From: Odontocerum albicorne
Lineage: Eukaryota; Arthropoda; Insecta; Trichoptera; Odontoceridae
Direction: 5' to 3'
DNA: 64,000 nucleotides
NCBI GenBank assembly: GCA_949825065.1
Contig: OX463846.1
Coordinates: 13,577,753 to 13,641,752, forward strand
Below the pieces are notes generated by a model. That model was given only the letters and a program-made list of their open reading frames with translations. It did not search any database and was not told the origin of the DNA. The position numbers and the translations under genes are program-made. Positions 9,136-20,410 of this stretch are shown one piece after another. Each line of letters begins with the position of its first letter. Positions within the stretch are counted from its first letter, which is position 1.

Positions 9136-10295
9136 GTTCTATTCGGTATGTGAAATACGTTTACAACCAATACCGTTTTATAACAAAACGAATCAATTAA
9201 CATAACGATATGTCAAAATGTATGCATTCGAACCACAAATGTTGAAATTGTCAAGATAATTTTTATGAAATTTATTCAGCCCAGAAAATGAGCGTTCTTG
9301 TGTAGTGGCGTAGTGTACGAGTATAGTGATTTATGGTCGCATTTATAGCAAAGCCGACACACAACACATGTGAATTTATGTCTTATTTACTTATCCGATA
9401 CGAGATATTATTGCTCACCCGGCCAGTGGCGTACGGTTGCAGGCGGACCGATCGTTAATATTATAAAATACCGTAAGCGATATTATTAGCTTACTGCACT
9501 TAAAGATTTAACGTTTTTTTTCTAATGAGTTCTTGTGAACAGAATAATTGAGTTTTTTTTCATAGAAGGTAAGTTAATACATAAATATTGCCTTTAATAA
9601 ATATTCCGTTGACTTATAGTAGGATCGATAATATGGGAAATAAACTCTACATTAATCGGTTTGCCATGATTTATATAAAAGTCTGAACTTGTTTGCTCTA
9701 CTGTATTGCCTTCTTTATACCATATTACAAGAAATCGGCCGAGTACTCGGTCGAGTATTTTTAAAATTTAAATTATGCTCGAGTGAACACTAAATATTCG
9801 ATCATTCCGTCATTCATTTATATGCAACGAGTTAAATACTAAGCCAAGTGATTTGATCGAGTATTAAACACTTGTTTTATATTTGTAAATGGACTTTTGT
9901 GAGTGGAGATTCTGAGATTTAATGCTCTAAGTGAAATATTAGTTTTGCCGAAATAATCAATATAGTTGTATACTTTGAATGCTATTATACAATTCATCAA
10001 TAAGTTTCCGTTAGGTATTTATTCACCTCTTTTATTTTTGTTTAGTTGATTAGAAGTGTAACTTTAAAAATGCCATAAGAAAACATTTTTACTAGAAAAA
10101 AAATCATTCAATAGAATGTTTGATAACGTCGAACACTGAAAACCAAAACAATGAGTATTATGGGTTTCTAGCAGTAAACACATTAAATCATTCGACAAAT
10201 TTCAGCAGCGACAACTCAGGCAAAAAAATTAAGAATCTCGCAAAGTGTAGCATCAGATTTCTGGTGTAGCGTGTTCGCCTGTTTGGTCTTACATG
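9136..10295. other. No recognisable feature
   Basis: About 1.1 kb of AT-rich sequence. A short palindrome, CCGAGTACTCGG near 9738, and one TACGAGTA word (9316) are the only structure I noticed. Confidence 0.4.
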
Positions 10296-10885
10296 TAGCT
10301 CGAGGTGCATGGTCGCGCGGTAATGCATTGCACTTCTTTACTGAACGCCGTCGGTTCGAATCTCACACTATGCTACTCTCCTCGAATTATTTATTTTTAT
10401 TTATTTATTTATTATTACACATGACAAGAAATGTACACAATTTGAGAAAAAACAACAGGTAATTTGATTTGGACATATAATTTTAATGGATCTGAGTTTG
10501 TTGCCTTTCATTTGTCATATCCCCAGTAAACTAGGCTTTTGCCTGTATCTCACTGAGGATATTTAGCATGAAAAAATAAATCGATACTTCTTTCCGATTT
10601 TTGATAACACAAAAAACCCAGGATTTTACACAGGATTTTTTTCCGCCTAGTATTAGAGAGTATAAGGATACCTATGACTTCGGTAATATCTATTCTTCCA
10701 AGAAAAGGAAAAAAATAAACATACAGGTGTGCTCCGATCGTCTCACTTGAGTGTGCCATCAGACACGGCGGTGTGACCGGTGAGTTGGCTGGTGTACAAT
10801 GACTCGCTCATTTAAAAAAACAAACACCACGGCACAGCTTCGCTTTTTAATTTAATTAACGTTGGAATGGCAATGCTGATGATGA
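10296..10885 (+). mobile_element. tRNA-derived SINE family D, copy 2, interrupted
   Basis: The head with B box GGTTCGAATCT (10353-10363) lies at 10296-10388. The body resumes at about 10621 (TATTAGAGAGTATAAGGATACC, TGCTCCGATCGTCTCACTT) and runs through the CACGGCACAGCTTCGCTTT and ACGTTGGAATGGC blocks to about 10885. The gap holds a repeat of family E. Confidence 0.75.
10389..10620 (-). mobile_element. Dispersed repeat family E, copy 1
   Basis: This 230-bp insertion in a SINE reads on the minus strand toward an A/T-rich tail of AAATAAATAAATAA type at 10389-10415, as a retroposed element would. Its core at 10521-10606 (CCCAGTAAACTAGGC-TTTT-GCCTGTATCTCACTGAGG, then ACATGA-like and TTTCCGATTTTTGATA) recurs at 51497-51580. 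The core can fold into a stem-loop. The family is unidentified. Confidence 0.6.
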
Positions 10886-11224
10886 CATGTATCTCGCATG
10901 CCTGATAAAAAAACTGCCAAGAAATATCTTCTTCGGTGAACTTCTGAGGTGGAAACAAAGCACGGTGGGTAGAACTGTTGCTAGTTATTAGATACCCAAT
11001 GGAGAAAGACGATGTCGACAAGCTGCAAGTAGTGAAGCTCCATACTTCTTACGCAACAGAATATGTACTCGTATATCACCAATTGGCAGCTTTAAGTATT
11101 TTTTGGACTATTGTAAAGAGTAATTGTAAGATAGCTCTTTCCATGTTGAAACAGCGCCTTCAATATTGTTAGTATGCCAAAAATCCTAAAAGGATATATT
11201 TACTTTAATTGTTATTAGACACTT

Positions 11225-11292
11225 CATTGTAAAATACACGATATGGCGGGTTTGTTGCCAAATGAAAATTTCTTCCAACCAGCTAAAAAAGT
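11225..11292 (-). repeat. Isolated LINE-H/SINE-type 3' tail
   Basis: In reverse complement the segment reads AGCTGGTTGGAAGAAATT, then TTGGCAACAAACCCGCC and TGTATTTTACAATG, the same order as the 3' end of the family H LINE. The upstream body is not recognisable, so it may be the end of a decayed SINE. Confidence 0.5.
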
Positions 11293-12277
11293 ATTTGACA
11301 ATTTAGTTTCTAGTGTTGGGTGAGATATTAAAATTGAAAGATAAAAATAAGACAATCATCATATGACTATAAAGACATAACTATTCTAACAGTCTCATTT
11401 GGGGCTAGCATATAGGAAAGGAAATTGAGAAGAAGTATAATGAAGGAATCAGGTAACACGCTCCGTCACTGAATGGGATATTAAATGATTTTATAGAGGC
11501 TGTTTAAAATTTGCCAACGACGGAGAAAGCCTGTTTACTAACATGATAAAAAGTTAAAATTCGATAACAATTACGTTTCGAAAGTTACATATATGTTAAA
11601 TACGAGTATATGATAGTTTAACAAAAAAATGTTGCACTGATTTTTAGCTTACTGTCAATATACTTGTTTCGACGTTATTCCGTATCTACGAGAAAAGAGT
11701 ATGTCGGTGAGTTATTGGCTAAACAGCCCCGTTTGGCTTGAGAACTTTATTGATTTCTTAGGAGATTTAATATCTGTCTTCCCCCAGTCTACCGAGGCTG
11801 TATCTTCTTCGATTTATTGTTGAATTATCAATATTGTTTGTTATTAATCACTAGGCGGTGCGGTGCTGTTAAGGATATATCCATTGATGTTATTTAAAAA
11901 AAAAACTTATTATTTTTAAGTAAAATTATTCGTTTATAGATCACTGCATTTAGTGCAATTTTGTGGGCTTATTGTCAGATGCAATATCGTTGAAAGAGAA
12001 ACGCAAAAAATATTTGCACATATGTTAGTTTTACGAAAAAAAAGAGTAATTCATTAACTTGACGGACTATAGAGGTACAACATACGTACATATTATTAAA
12101 CTAAATCCCTTATGAGCAGGCAGAAAGGTTAAATATCCACACAAATAGCTTTTACCTCATCTATATTTATATATATTATATCTTGATAAAATTACACCAA
12201 ATGTATTCTTCCCTCGGTCTACATCTTTACATGTCATTCATAAGACATAAGAAACACTCATAAGAAATTCTTTGTTA
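11293..12277. other. No recognisable feature
   Basis: About 1 kb of AT-rich sequence up to the mariner target site. It contains two TACGAGTA/TACTCGTA words just outside or near its left edge (11066, 11601). Confidence 0.4.
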
Positions 12278-13570
12278 GTAGGTTAGTCAAAAAGTTTTGA
12301 AAGCGACATCTATGGAGCAGTAGAAAACCAAAATTTCTAAGCCATTTTAATATTTCATATTTCATAAGAACGTACTCAAAATTTCATTTCGATCTATCAA
12401 TTCATTCTTTGTTTATAAGCCATTTGAAGTTGACGTGTCAGTGTATTTTTTAACAATGGAAAAATCCGAATATCGTGCAGTGATTAAATTCTTTGTTTTG
12501 GAAGGTTTATCGGCTACTGAGATCCATGCAAAGATGGTGAAAGTATTAAAGGAGTCTTCTCCTTCATTTCCAACCGTTCACCGATGGGTTTTGGAGTTTA
12601 AGCGTGGCCGTACAAGCGTTGAAGACGATCCACGCTCAGGACGTCCAAAAAGTGCATCAACACCAGAAATCATAGCGAAAATACCGGATATGGTTTTGGA
12701 AGATCATCGATCGACTGTGGATGTGATAGCTGACACCATAGGCATCTCACATGGAACAACATGGCATATTTTGGCTGAAGTTTTGGGTTTTAAAAAACTG
12801 TGTGCACAATGGGTGCCGCATTTGCTAACAATGCAACAAAAACACGTTTGAATGCGACTTTCTGAGCAACATTTGGAGCAATTTCGAAAGGATAAAAAGG
12901 ATTTTCTGCGTCGATTCATCACTATGGATGAGACTTGGGTCTACCACCATGATCCTGAATCAAAACAAGAGGCTAAAGAGTGGTGTGAACCAGGCACTTT
13001 GGCTCCGAAGCGAGTTCGTGTCCAGAAATCGGCCAAGAAGGTGTTAGCGTCAGTTTTTTGGGATGCAAAAGGAATTTTATTGATAGATTATCTCCAAACT
13101 GGTAAGACAATCAACTTTGATTATTATTGTGACCTTTTGGACCAGTTGGATGAAAAAAATTGTGAAAAAAGACCCGGTTTGCAGAAGAAAAAAATCATTT
13201 TTCATCAAGACAATGCACCTGCTCACACAGCTCAAAAAACCATCGCAAAAATCAGTGAATTGGGGTACGAATTGTTGCAGCATCCACCCTATTCGCCAGA
13301 TTTAGCTCCCTCTGACATCTGGCTTTTCTCACACCTCAAAAAATTCCTTCGTGGAAAGCTTTTTTCATCCAACGAAGAGGTTATAGCCGTCGTAGAGGAG
13401 TATTTTGCAGGCCTTCCAGAAAGTCACTTCCGTGATGGGACAACAAAGTTGGAAGATCGTTGGACTAAGTGTGTTGATCTTATGGGAGACTATACTGAGC
13501 AATAAAATTGATTTCCCCCCAAAAAAAATGTATTTTCATTTCCGCTTTCAAAACTTTTTGACTAACCTAG
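12278..13570 (+). mobile_element. Full-length mariner element (DD34D)
   Basis: It is 1,293 bp long, the usual mariner size. The terminal inverted repeats start GTAGGTTAGTCAAAAAG on the left and CTAGGTTAGTCAAAAAG (reverse complement) on the right, and continue identically through TTTTGAAAGCG. TA dinucleotides at 12276-12277 and 13571-13572 are the target duplication. The ends differ by only one base in about 28, so the insertion is fairly young. The single gene inside carries one nonsense codon. Confidence 0.95.
12456..13505 (+). pseudogene. mariner transposase with one in-frame stop
   Basis: The transposase cuts and pastes the element at TA sites. The start MEKSEYRAVIKFF is chosen over the upstream ATG because mariner proteins begin this way. 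An N-terminal pair of helix-turn-helix regions covers about residues 1-110, with the linker WVPHLL (usual form WVPHEL) near 124. The catalytic aspartates are in TMDETWVYH, HQDNAPAH and YSPDLAPSD, with 34 residues between the second and third, as in true mariners. The frame is unbroken except TGA at 12849-12851, between QQKHV and MRLSEQ, where CGA (Arg) is expected: a CpG transition. The remaining 217 codons are open, so the loss of function is recent. The protein would be about 349 residues, a normal length. Confidence 0.93.
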
Positions 13571-13572
13571 TA

Positions 13573-14704
13573 TACACCAATTTCTATTGCATTTATTATG
13601 AATCTTCTTTAATGTTCAGGTTTCACTTCTATACATGAATATGAGAACTAACAAACGATTGTTTACTAAATTTTTTGAAGATTTTGCAACCATTTTGATA
13701 ACTAAAACAGTTCAAAGTGCACCGTTTACTTTATCGTACATGTCCGCCAATACTTTTTCTATTTTCCTACCTCTCAAAAATATGCTTCCCAGATAGAAAA
13801 TTTACCCAACTTGCTCTTGTGTTTAATTTTTCACCCGTACATTAAAATTAAAAACAATCATTTAATAATTATTTTCGAAAGTCAATACTTTTCAATTCTT
13901 TGCATAAATTGTTTAATACCTCTTCAAACACTTTTCATACATTTTTCAACGAAACCTACTAAGTAATTTTAATTTTGAGTGACTATTTCACCATATTGTC
14001 TGCATGCAATACACTATTCGAGTCAAATCTAACATTTTCACGTCTCTTATTTCCTTTTTTATATAATTTACATAGGCATCAATGTAAATATTACAATGTA
14101 GACATCACATATGCTTGTTTCACACCTCTTTTAACGCAAAAACAATGCGTTAGCTTTGACACTTGCCGTATGTTATTTATATAGAGATACGAGTACGTGA
14201 TCAATCTAGTCGGTTTGCAGGCTCTCCACATTCTTTTAAAATCTCCCGTAACTTCTCCCTGTTGACACAATTGTTTGCCATTTCAGAAAACACAAAGTAT
14301 CAGAAGAGTAAAAACAGGGCACAGGATTTTGAATTGAACTTCCATTGCAAAGAAAAAAAATTTTTTACAAAAAAGTATATAAAATATGTCAAAGGATTCA
14401 GTATAAAGCTGTATAACACTACAAACAACCAAGGTTACATTTTCCATCCAAAATTTCTACACAGATATTATGTCAAATATTACTTTTATGCTTTTGAAAC
14501 TTTTTAAAGATAAACAAAATGTAATCGGGTGATTTTAAGTTATACAACCTAATTAGATCGTTACAAATAGTATAATCGAGTATACACTAAATACTCAAGC
14601 ATATATTTTTATATTTACTATCCATTTAGAGTCGATTTCGATCATTAATATTTTTTATAAAACACAATCAAAACTCAGAATGCAAGTGAATATACTCGTA
14701 CTAA
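13573..14704. other. No recognisable feature
   Basis: A 114-codon frame at 14163-14507 is lysine- and phenylalanine-rich, as random AT-rich DNA would give, and has no motif. TACGAGTA/TACTCGTA words occur at 14188 and 14693. Confidence 0.4.
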
Positions 14705-15190
14705 TACAATCTTCTTCTTCTTTTAGGCCTGTTGACCTGTTATGGTCCTGCATCATTGTTTCCCTCTTGAGACATCGACTGCCAGCTGTCTTTCCATCTT
14801 TTGGGAGGTCGTCCTATAGGTCTGCTTAATTGGGGGATACTGTCTCTGGCTATTCTTACGGCTCTTGGTTCCGCCATTCTGGATACATGTTCGTTTCAGA
14901 ACCTTCTTCTCTGTCGTCCCCATCTGCCAATATCTTCAAATTCGCACATCCTTCGGATTTCTGTGTTTCGTACTCTATCACGAAGAGTTTTGCCAGTGAT
15001 ACTCCTCAGTACCTTCATTTCGCTGGTTCGAAGGAGATTTTTGGTTCTGACAGTGTCGGCTCTTGACTCTATGCTGTATGTCGTTATGGGGCGGATACAG
15101 GTCTTGTATATCCTCACCTTACTTTGGATGTTCATATACTTGTTTTTCCAGATAGTGTTCTTTAAACATCCGGAATACAATGCTACATTA
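14705..15190 (-). pseudogene. LINE reverse-transcriptase C-terminus with 3' end
   Basis: Read on the minus strand, this is the 3' end of an endonuclease-bearing LINE, the same family as 35470-36860: SKVRIYKTCIRP, then TYSIESRAD, TKNLLRTSEMKVLRSITG, and VRNTEIRRMCE-like runs. After one in-frame stop (TGA near 14903, at a conserved tryptophan position before NEHVSRM) the frame continues through RPIGRPPKRWKDSW to a natural end. The element closes in CCTAAAAGAAGAAGAAGAT at 14711-14729, a GAA-rich tail shared with the other copy (35476). It lacks the palm domain and is dead. Clade assignment is left open. Confidence 0.8.
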
Positions 15191-15479
15191 AAATCATCAT
15201 CATATCGTGTAGCTCATGACTGAACATCGTGACTCTTCTGACGACTCCTCTCCATCCATCCCTACACTTTGCGGCTTGAAACATTAAAATATAAAAACAC
15301 TAACATGATTCATACCACATGTAGTCAAGAATTAGTATATACATACTACCATTATGTATTTTATCTTATGAATTATATACTCGTTTTAAATACTATGTTA
15401 TCTATGAGTATGATAAGGAAATGAACAATTTTTAATTATAGTAAACACTTTGATTGAACCTCAATATCATTCACGTATC

Positions 15480-15910
15480 TCTCCCGTACATCACTTGGTA
15501 TTAAACACAATGAAAAAATACTTAAGGAGGCTGAATAAATGTTTTAGAAATACGTGCACTCAGAAAAAAAACATGGGGGGTCAATGTAAATGTAAAATAG
15601 AATACGAAATGAAGTGACTAGAGATGAATGTGAATTTAAGAAGAGAAGAAGAGCATGTAAAACAAATGAATTAAGAACAGCTTACAAACTAATATATATG
15701 GCAAATCTGAATGGAAAGTGTGCTAGAGGAAGATTAAATAATGTATGGTTAGATCAAGTGAATTATATTTTGAAAGAAAAAAAAGTAAAAAGTCAGAGAA
15801 ATCGTAAGAGTTGCAAAATAAGGCGTATGGATATGGAACAGGCGAAGGATGTATATCGGGATAGGAAATTATGTCGCTCTCTCCTCTGTTTACCCCGACT
15901 GGAAACTGAT
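15480..15910 (+). pseudogene. LINE C-terminal tail, best-preserved copy of a common family
   Basis: The frame from 15614 reads VTRDECEF-type residues, then GKCARGRLNNVWLDQVN, QRNRKSCKIRRMDMEQAKDV and RDRKLCRSLLCLP. This matches the region downstream of the reverse transcriptase in a LINE family widespread in insects: a basic GRPR-VW-DQ block, an NRR-CMKR block, then a C-DR--WRS--SAYP ending. Upstream, near 15500-15610, the preceding block (LRRLNKCFRN) is visible in another frame. Degenerate copies of the same tail appear about a dozen times in this window on both strands. The open frame extends to 16102, but the part beyond 15910 shows no family motif. Confidence 0.65.
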
Positions 15911-16109
15911 TTGTGTAGGCGTGTTAATATCATTGGCCGATTATCAACAATGAACCTACGACAAGTCCTTCAATTCTTTCAGCGCATTGCCTGTAGCGAA
16001 GAAGATAATTGGAAGACAAAAATGATTGTCGTTACTACCTATAGAGACTTGGAAGGACGATTTAAAAGAAGCAGGTCTCAAATGCATTTATCGATCAAAT
16101 AAAGAATGC

Positions 16110-16884
16110 GACAGGACTACCCTTAACCACTGCACTCCGAAGGGCGGAGTGTATATGTTAAACTGATTGTAAGGAGACATCTAGGAGTATTATGGCAGTG
16201 ACAATGCTTAATAATAAGCAAGACTACATGGAAGAAGAAATGTAGGTGAGCACATCAATAATTTAGGACTCATAAAGAAATATACTTTATTAAGCAAATA
16301 TACGATCCTTTTAATTTTTGTTCTGTCATAAAAAAGAGAAATAAAAACTGTATAATATTCTTAAAAAAAATAATATAACGATATATCAAGACATCCATAC
16401 ATACGCTCACGTTTTATATGCGCTTAAATTTTCATATCCGTTGTAAAAATAACAGCGGAATAGCTCTTCGCCGTTTTATATGTATAACGTTTTCATTTCT
16501 TGGCCTCGTAAACGGTTTAAAATGTGCCATATAATACAATAACGTTTATTCTTTCCTATTACGGCGTAATACAACCTCTTGGAATGACGTTACAAGGTGA
16601 TTGAGGAGTCCGTAATTGCAAAACCAACCCCCAAAGCTACTTTGGGTATAAAACTACTTTATAGTAAACTACCCCGTCCTACCCTTTCCACTGTTAACGT
16701 CTTACATCAATTTTCTCAGATATTTTACGATGGACCATTACGCTTTCAAAGTGCCGAAATAAATTCTTATAATGTAAGCAAGGGTATAACCCGAAATATG
16801 AAAGGCATTTGGTTTCGATCCAATAATCCTCCCCCGCCATAGGAAGGGGTAGACATAGGTTCGTGTTGCGTCCAGTCTTTCTTT
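16110..16884. other. No recognisable feature
   Basis: AT-rich sequence. The 81-codon frame at 16597-16842 ends in prolines and has no family motif. Confidence 0.4.
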
Positions 16885-16962
16885 GACACGTGGTTCTTTT
16901 GTTTCTTTCTCACGTGGTTCTTTTGTTTCTTAGTCACGTGCGGTTTTTTATTTTGTCACGTG
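16885..16962. repeat. Four CACGTG sites in a ~24-bp degenerate repeat
   Basis: CACGTG occurs at 16887, 16911, 16935 and 16957, spaced 24, 24 and 22 bp, within a repeat of the form CACGTGGTTCTTTTGTTTCT. CACGTG is the canonical E-box bound by bHLH proteins such as CLOCK/CYCLE or MYC. No gene is recognised nearby, so the regular spacing may simply reflect tandem duplication. Confidence 0.7.
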
Positions 16963-17995
16963 ACCACTTCACTTCCAGCCAATGAGTGTGTCAGGATGGA
17001 ATATTACGGAAATTGGATAGGTTCACACGTTTCATGCTGGAGATTTTATTTAATAAAAGTTTATTCTTAAATGTACAACATTTTTTAATAAATCGATGAT
17101 CTTTTATGATGCAGTAAAATACGATTCCATGCACTATTATTTTTAAATGTGTATTATATTTCGAAGTGTTCGAGATGTGATGCTGGAGTCGAATGCTATG
17201 AATATCTTGGATGTAAAGGAGAAAAAACGAGTTTGTATTATTGAAACTATATAAAACACCCTAGGATAAAACAACAAAGGGCATAGTGTTTCTTTGGACA
17301 CACATCGAAACACAATGATACGAGTTTCGAAAAAACTATCACGCTGGGTAATATTTTTTTAGTAGGAAACCAAGACACCGCCGCCTCTTGTGTTTAATCG
17401 ACCAGTCATATCTTGTCGGAGACAGAAATGGTTGAAAAAAAATTGTGCAGACCTCATAACGAACATCACCACCTTCAGTTATAACGACTAGATAATTGCG
17501 ACGCAAGAACCGTAAAAATGTGTTATATTTATTAATCTTTCAACGTCTGATTTCAATAAAATACTATCAAGTATTAATATATTTGGTTAACTCATAATTA
17601 ACTAGAAAATTACACTAAGACAAAGGTTTCCGATATGACATATGCTAAGTGAAAATACATATTGCATACCATGTATTTGCGTTATAACATAGTCTATTCT
17701 CATTCGAGTCTGTCGTATTATCGAATTAAGGATATCACATAGACTATTGTATATTGAAGTATATTTTCCAGTTTTTTGAGATAGATCACTATTATGTTTG
17801 GTTGATTAGAAGAAATCCTTTAAAGCAATACATCCTGCTCTCTAAACAGCGTTACGTAATTTGTTCTTTAATTACTATTATTAATGTTAGGCAAAGTAAT
17901 ACAGAAATATTGAACGATGAAAGTTTCTTGGAAACAATGTTCGAGTAGTATAGACGGCGTGATGCAAAGAAATAACAAAACACTTTTGTACTCTG
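16963..17995. other. No recognisable feature
   Basis: About 1 kb with no coding motif or repeat match that I can find. Confidence 0.4.
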
Positions 17996-17999
17996 CAAA

Positions 18000-18190
18000 A
18001 CAATTTTGTACTTTTCAAAGTCATGTTAAAATGCGACATGACCACATTAATCAATCTCTGAAAGAGTTACGAGTGAAAAGCCTTCCAAAGAAAAGTATGC
18101 ACGTGGCAGCAGCAGAAGGTGCGTGTTGGGATAGAATGAAATGGTGATTTATTATCTCTGCCTAATAGCTTAATAGGGACATGTATCTAC
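18000..18190 (+). mobile_element. Decayed LINE 3' tail fragment
   Basis: The translation DHINQSLKELRVKSLPKK aligns with the DQ-N--LK-----S--NRR block of the LINE tail family at 15480-15910, followed by an A-EGACWDRMKW run matching the C-DR--W block and by ISA-like residues. The homology is weak but in the right order. Confidence 0.4.
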
Positions 18191-18599
18191 TATATAGTGA
18201 TGCATATGTTTAAGTTTTCATTGATCTTTTCTTAGGAATTATGGAAAAATTTAGATTATTTTAGAAAATATATTGTAGGGACATTTTATATATTTTTTTA
18301 TTTTACATTTGATACAGATGTAACCTTATAACATCAAATAAAATGCATAGAAATAACAAATCAAATGTACTCGTATTTTAGTCTAAATATAATAGCTACA
18401 GGAACAATGTTATTCATACTTCCTTTTAAAGTGGTCCAGTTATGCCTAATAAGTGTATTAAGGAGCTAAATCTTCAATATATTTACCGAAATATGAAAAA
18501 TATCGAAAAATTAATTCAACAAGGTCATCCCGTGTCCGATTGGTGACGCTTTCAGTAGCTCAGTTCATGAATACGGCATCGAAAACAATATTTAAATAC
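18191..18599. other. No recognisable feature
   Basis: AT-rich spacer. It contains one TACTCGTA word at 18368. Confidence 0.4.
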
Positions 18600-18911
18600 A
18601 ATGACGCACATAATTGTAATGATGGCACATAATTGTGAGGTGATTGAGATGGTATGGGCACGTTGGACGCAGAGCACTCGATCACATTGTGAACCAGGTA
18701 ATCTCCATGGATCTTCCTCGAATAACAACCAGAGGAAGACGAAAGAATTCATGGGTGGTGCAAAAAGATAACCTGATGCAGAGGCACGGCCTGGGGGACG
18801 TAGTCCGGGACAGAAGAGCATACAACCTGAGGACGAGGAGAGCTGACTCCAACAGTCTTCGCAGACAATGAGTTGAGATGGAGCCAGGGAGAAGAATGAC
18901 GCACATAATTG
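18600..18911 (+). pseudogene. LINE C-terminal fragment between 17-bp direct repeats
   Basis: The frame 18644-18870 reads MRWYGHVGRRALDHIV, then RGRRKNSWV and RRAYNLRTRRAD. This is the terminal tail of an RTE-like or related LINE (usual form RWYGHV-RR, RGRPKKRW, LRTRRADP). The piece is bracketed by the direct repeat AATGACGCACATAATTG at 18600-18616 and 18895-18911. That would fit a target duplication made by target-primed reverse transcription, although a third partial copy of the word inside (18625-18636) leaves room for another explanation. Confidence 0.6.
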
Positions 18912-19435
18912 ACCGATGCATAAAAGAGAAGTTGGTCAATCAATATTATTATTTTTCCTGTTGGCAATTTGTATTCGTGCAAAGCAGTACGTATATATAT
19001 CTCTTCTAGCGCTTAAGTAAGCTAGTAAATTACTCAAGAATAATTCGGAAAGTCTTAATTTGAGATATACCGAAGTCGTACTACCTATTTTGATAATTTA
19101 AACATGGTCACCTCACTTGGGTAGCAACGGTCGTTCCCTGCTTACGGCGTACCGGCCACACTAAATTGTAGGATGACATGCTTGTTGGGAAAGTTATGGA
19201 CATTTTATCGAATTTCTTTCGGGTTTTACAAATATAACGTGTAGAATAAAATGGGGGAGGGGGCTGGGTGACGTGCACACCCCTCCTCCACACTTTTGAT
19301 TCATATATATTTATTTTGGCAGCTTTCATAAAATTTGGATAAATGACTTAGGTACTAGATAAAGTCCAATGGTTTTCCATAAAATGTTATTTAAAAAAAT
19401 CTTAATATATCACAATTCAGATACTACATACATAT
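18912..19435. other. No recognisable feature
   Basis: The segment near 19105-19290 is less AT-rich and holds a 73-codon minus-strand frame, but I recognise no motif. Confidence 0.4.
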
Positions 19436-19439
19436 CATC

Positions 19440-19865
19440 CCGTCAATTCTCTATCGGGGTAGGCAGAAAGGACAGATCACTAGATTTTTCTCACGACACA
19501 CATCTTAAGTCTCTTGTATATTTATACACCACCTACGATTTCTCTGACTTTCTACGTTCCCTTCTTTTAAAATATAATTCACTTTATCCAACTATACATT
19601 CCTTGGACTTCCTCTATCACGACTTCTACTCATATTTGCACTATATATTTGATAAAATATATTTATTTTAATAGTCGTTTTTCATTCATTCGTTCTATAT
19701 GTCTAAACCATCTAAGAGTGCTCTTCTTCACCTTATTCAACACATCAGCCTCAAGTTCACATTCATCCTTTACTACTCCACTCCGTATTTAGTCATACAT
19801 TGTCAACCCATTTATTCTTCTTAGTGCACGCATTCCTACAGCATTTATTCAGCATTAATTGTGAT
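19440..19865 (-). mobile_element. LINE C-terminal tail, minus strand, many stops
   Basis: Read on the minus strand, the blocks NECCRNACTKK, ECELEADVLNKVKKSTLRWF, RHIERMNE, an EEVQG-Y-WIK run, and VCREKNLVICPF follow in the family order, with stops and frameshifts. This is the longest copy of the tail seen here and includes the region before FGHVERMNE. It is non-functional. Confidence 0.65.
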
Positions 19866-20374
19866 ACTAAATACATATATATATTGGGTTTATATATGTT
19901 TCGTTAAAAGAAACAAACTAGTCTCGTTCAATTCAATGTTTTTTCATATGTTTTCTTAAGTTTAATATAGAATTTTTTTCTGATAAATAAATCCATAATA
20001 AACATTTTATGTTTTATTCATAGTCGTACTGAAACCAAGAGAGCAACTAAAACACATTATGCTTCAACGACGAAGTAAATCCTTACACTCAAAACTACTT
20101 TGTAAAATGATTGTAGAGATGGTGATTGAAAGTATTACCACTTTGTTATTAACCGGCAATATTGTATACTGTGTAATGAATTATTAAATAAATATTCAGA
20201 GATGTTTTTTTATTTCTTATTCCCTATTACATTTTATTGTTTCCCGTCTCCTCGCTCTTTTCTAAAAAGTTTGATTTTGTTTTAATTTTTTTAATGTTCA
20301 TTATGTTAATAAAGTGATACAATTTTTTGATTAATTTCAATCGTTTTTCAAATTTACCACTTTATAGAATATGC
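19866..20374. other. No recognisable feature
   Basis: AT-rich spacer with no motif. Confidence 0.4.
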
Positions 20375-20410
20375 GAACTCTTGTCTGGTTGGTTGGAAAA
20401 TATTGGAGTA
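20375..20410 (+). repeat. Short LINE-H/SINE-type tail remnant
   Basis: TCTGGTTGGTTGGAAAATATTGG matches the tail signature of the family H LINE (56248-56275) and of the SINE at 25618. Only about 30 bp are recognisable. Confidence 0.4.

Noticed and set aside
12704..13283. Minus-strand frames within the mariner
   Set aside because: They are shadows of the transposase gene on the plus strand.
19250..19300. Promoter or CpG island suggested by a GC-rich patch
   Set aside because: The patch is about 50 bp and no transcript start or gene is associated.
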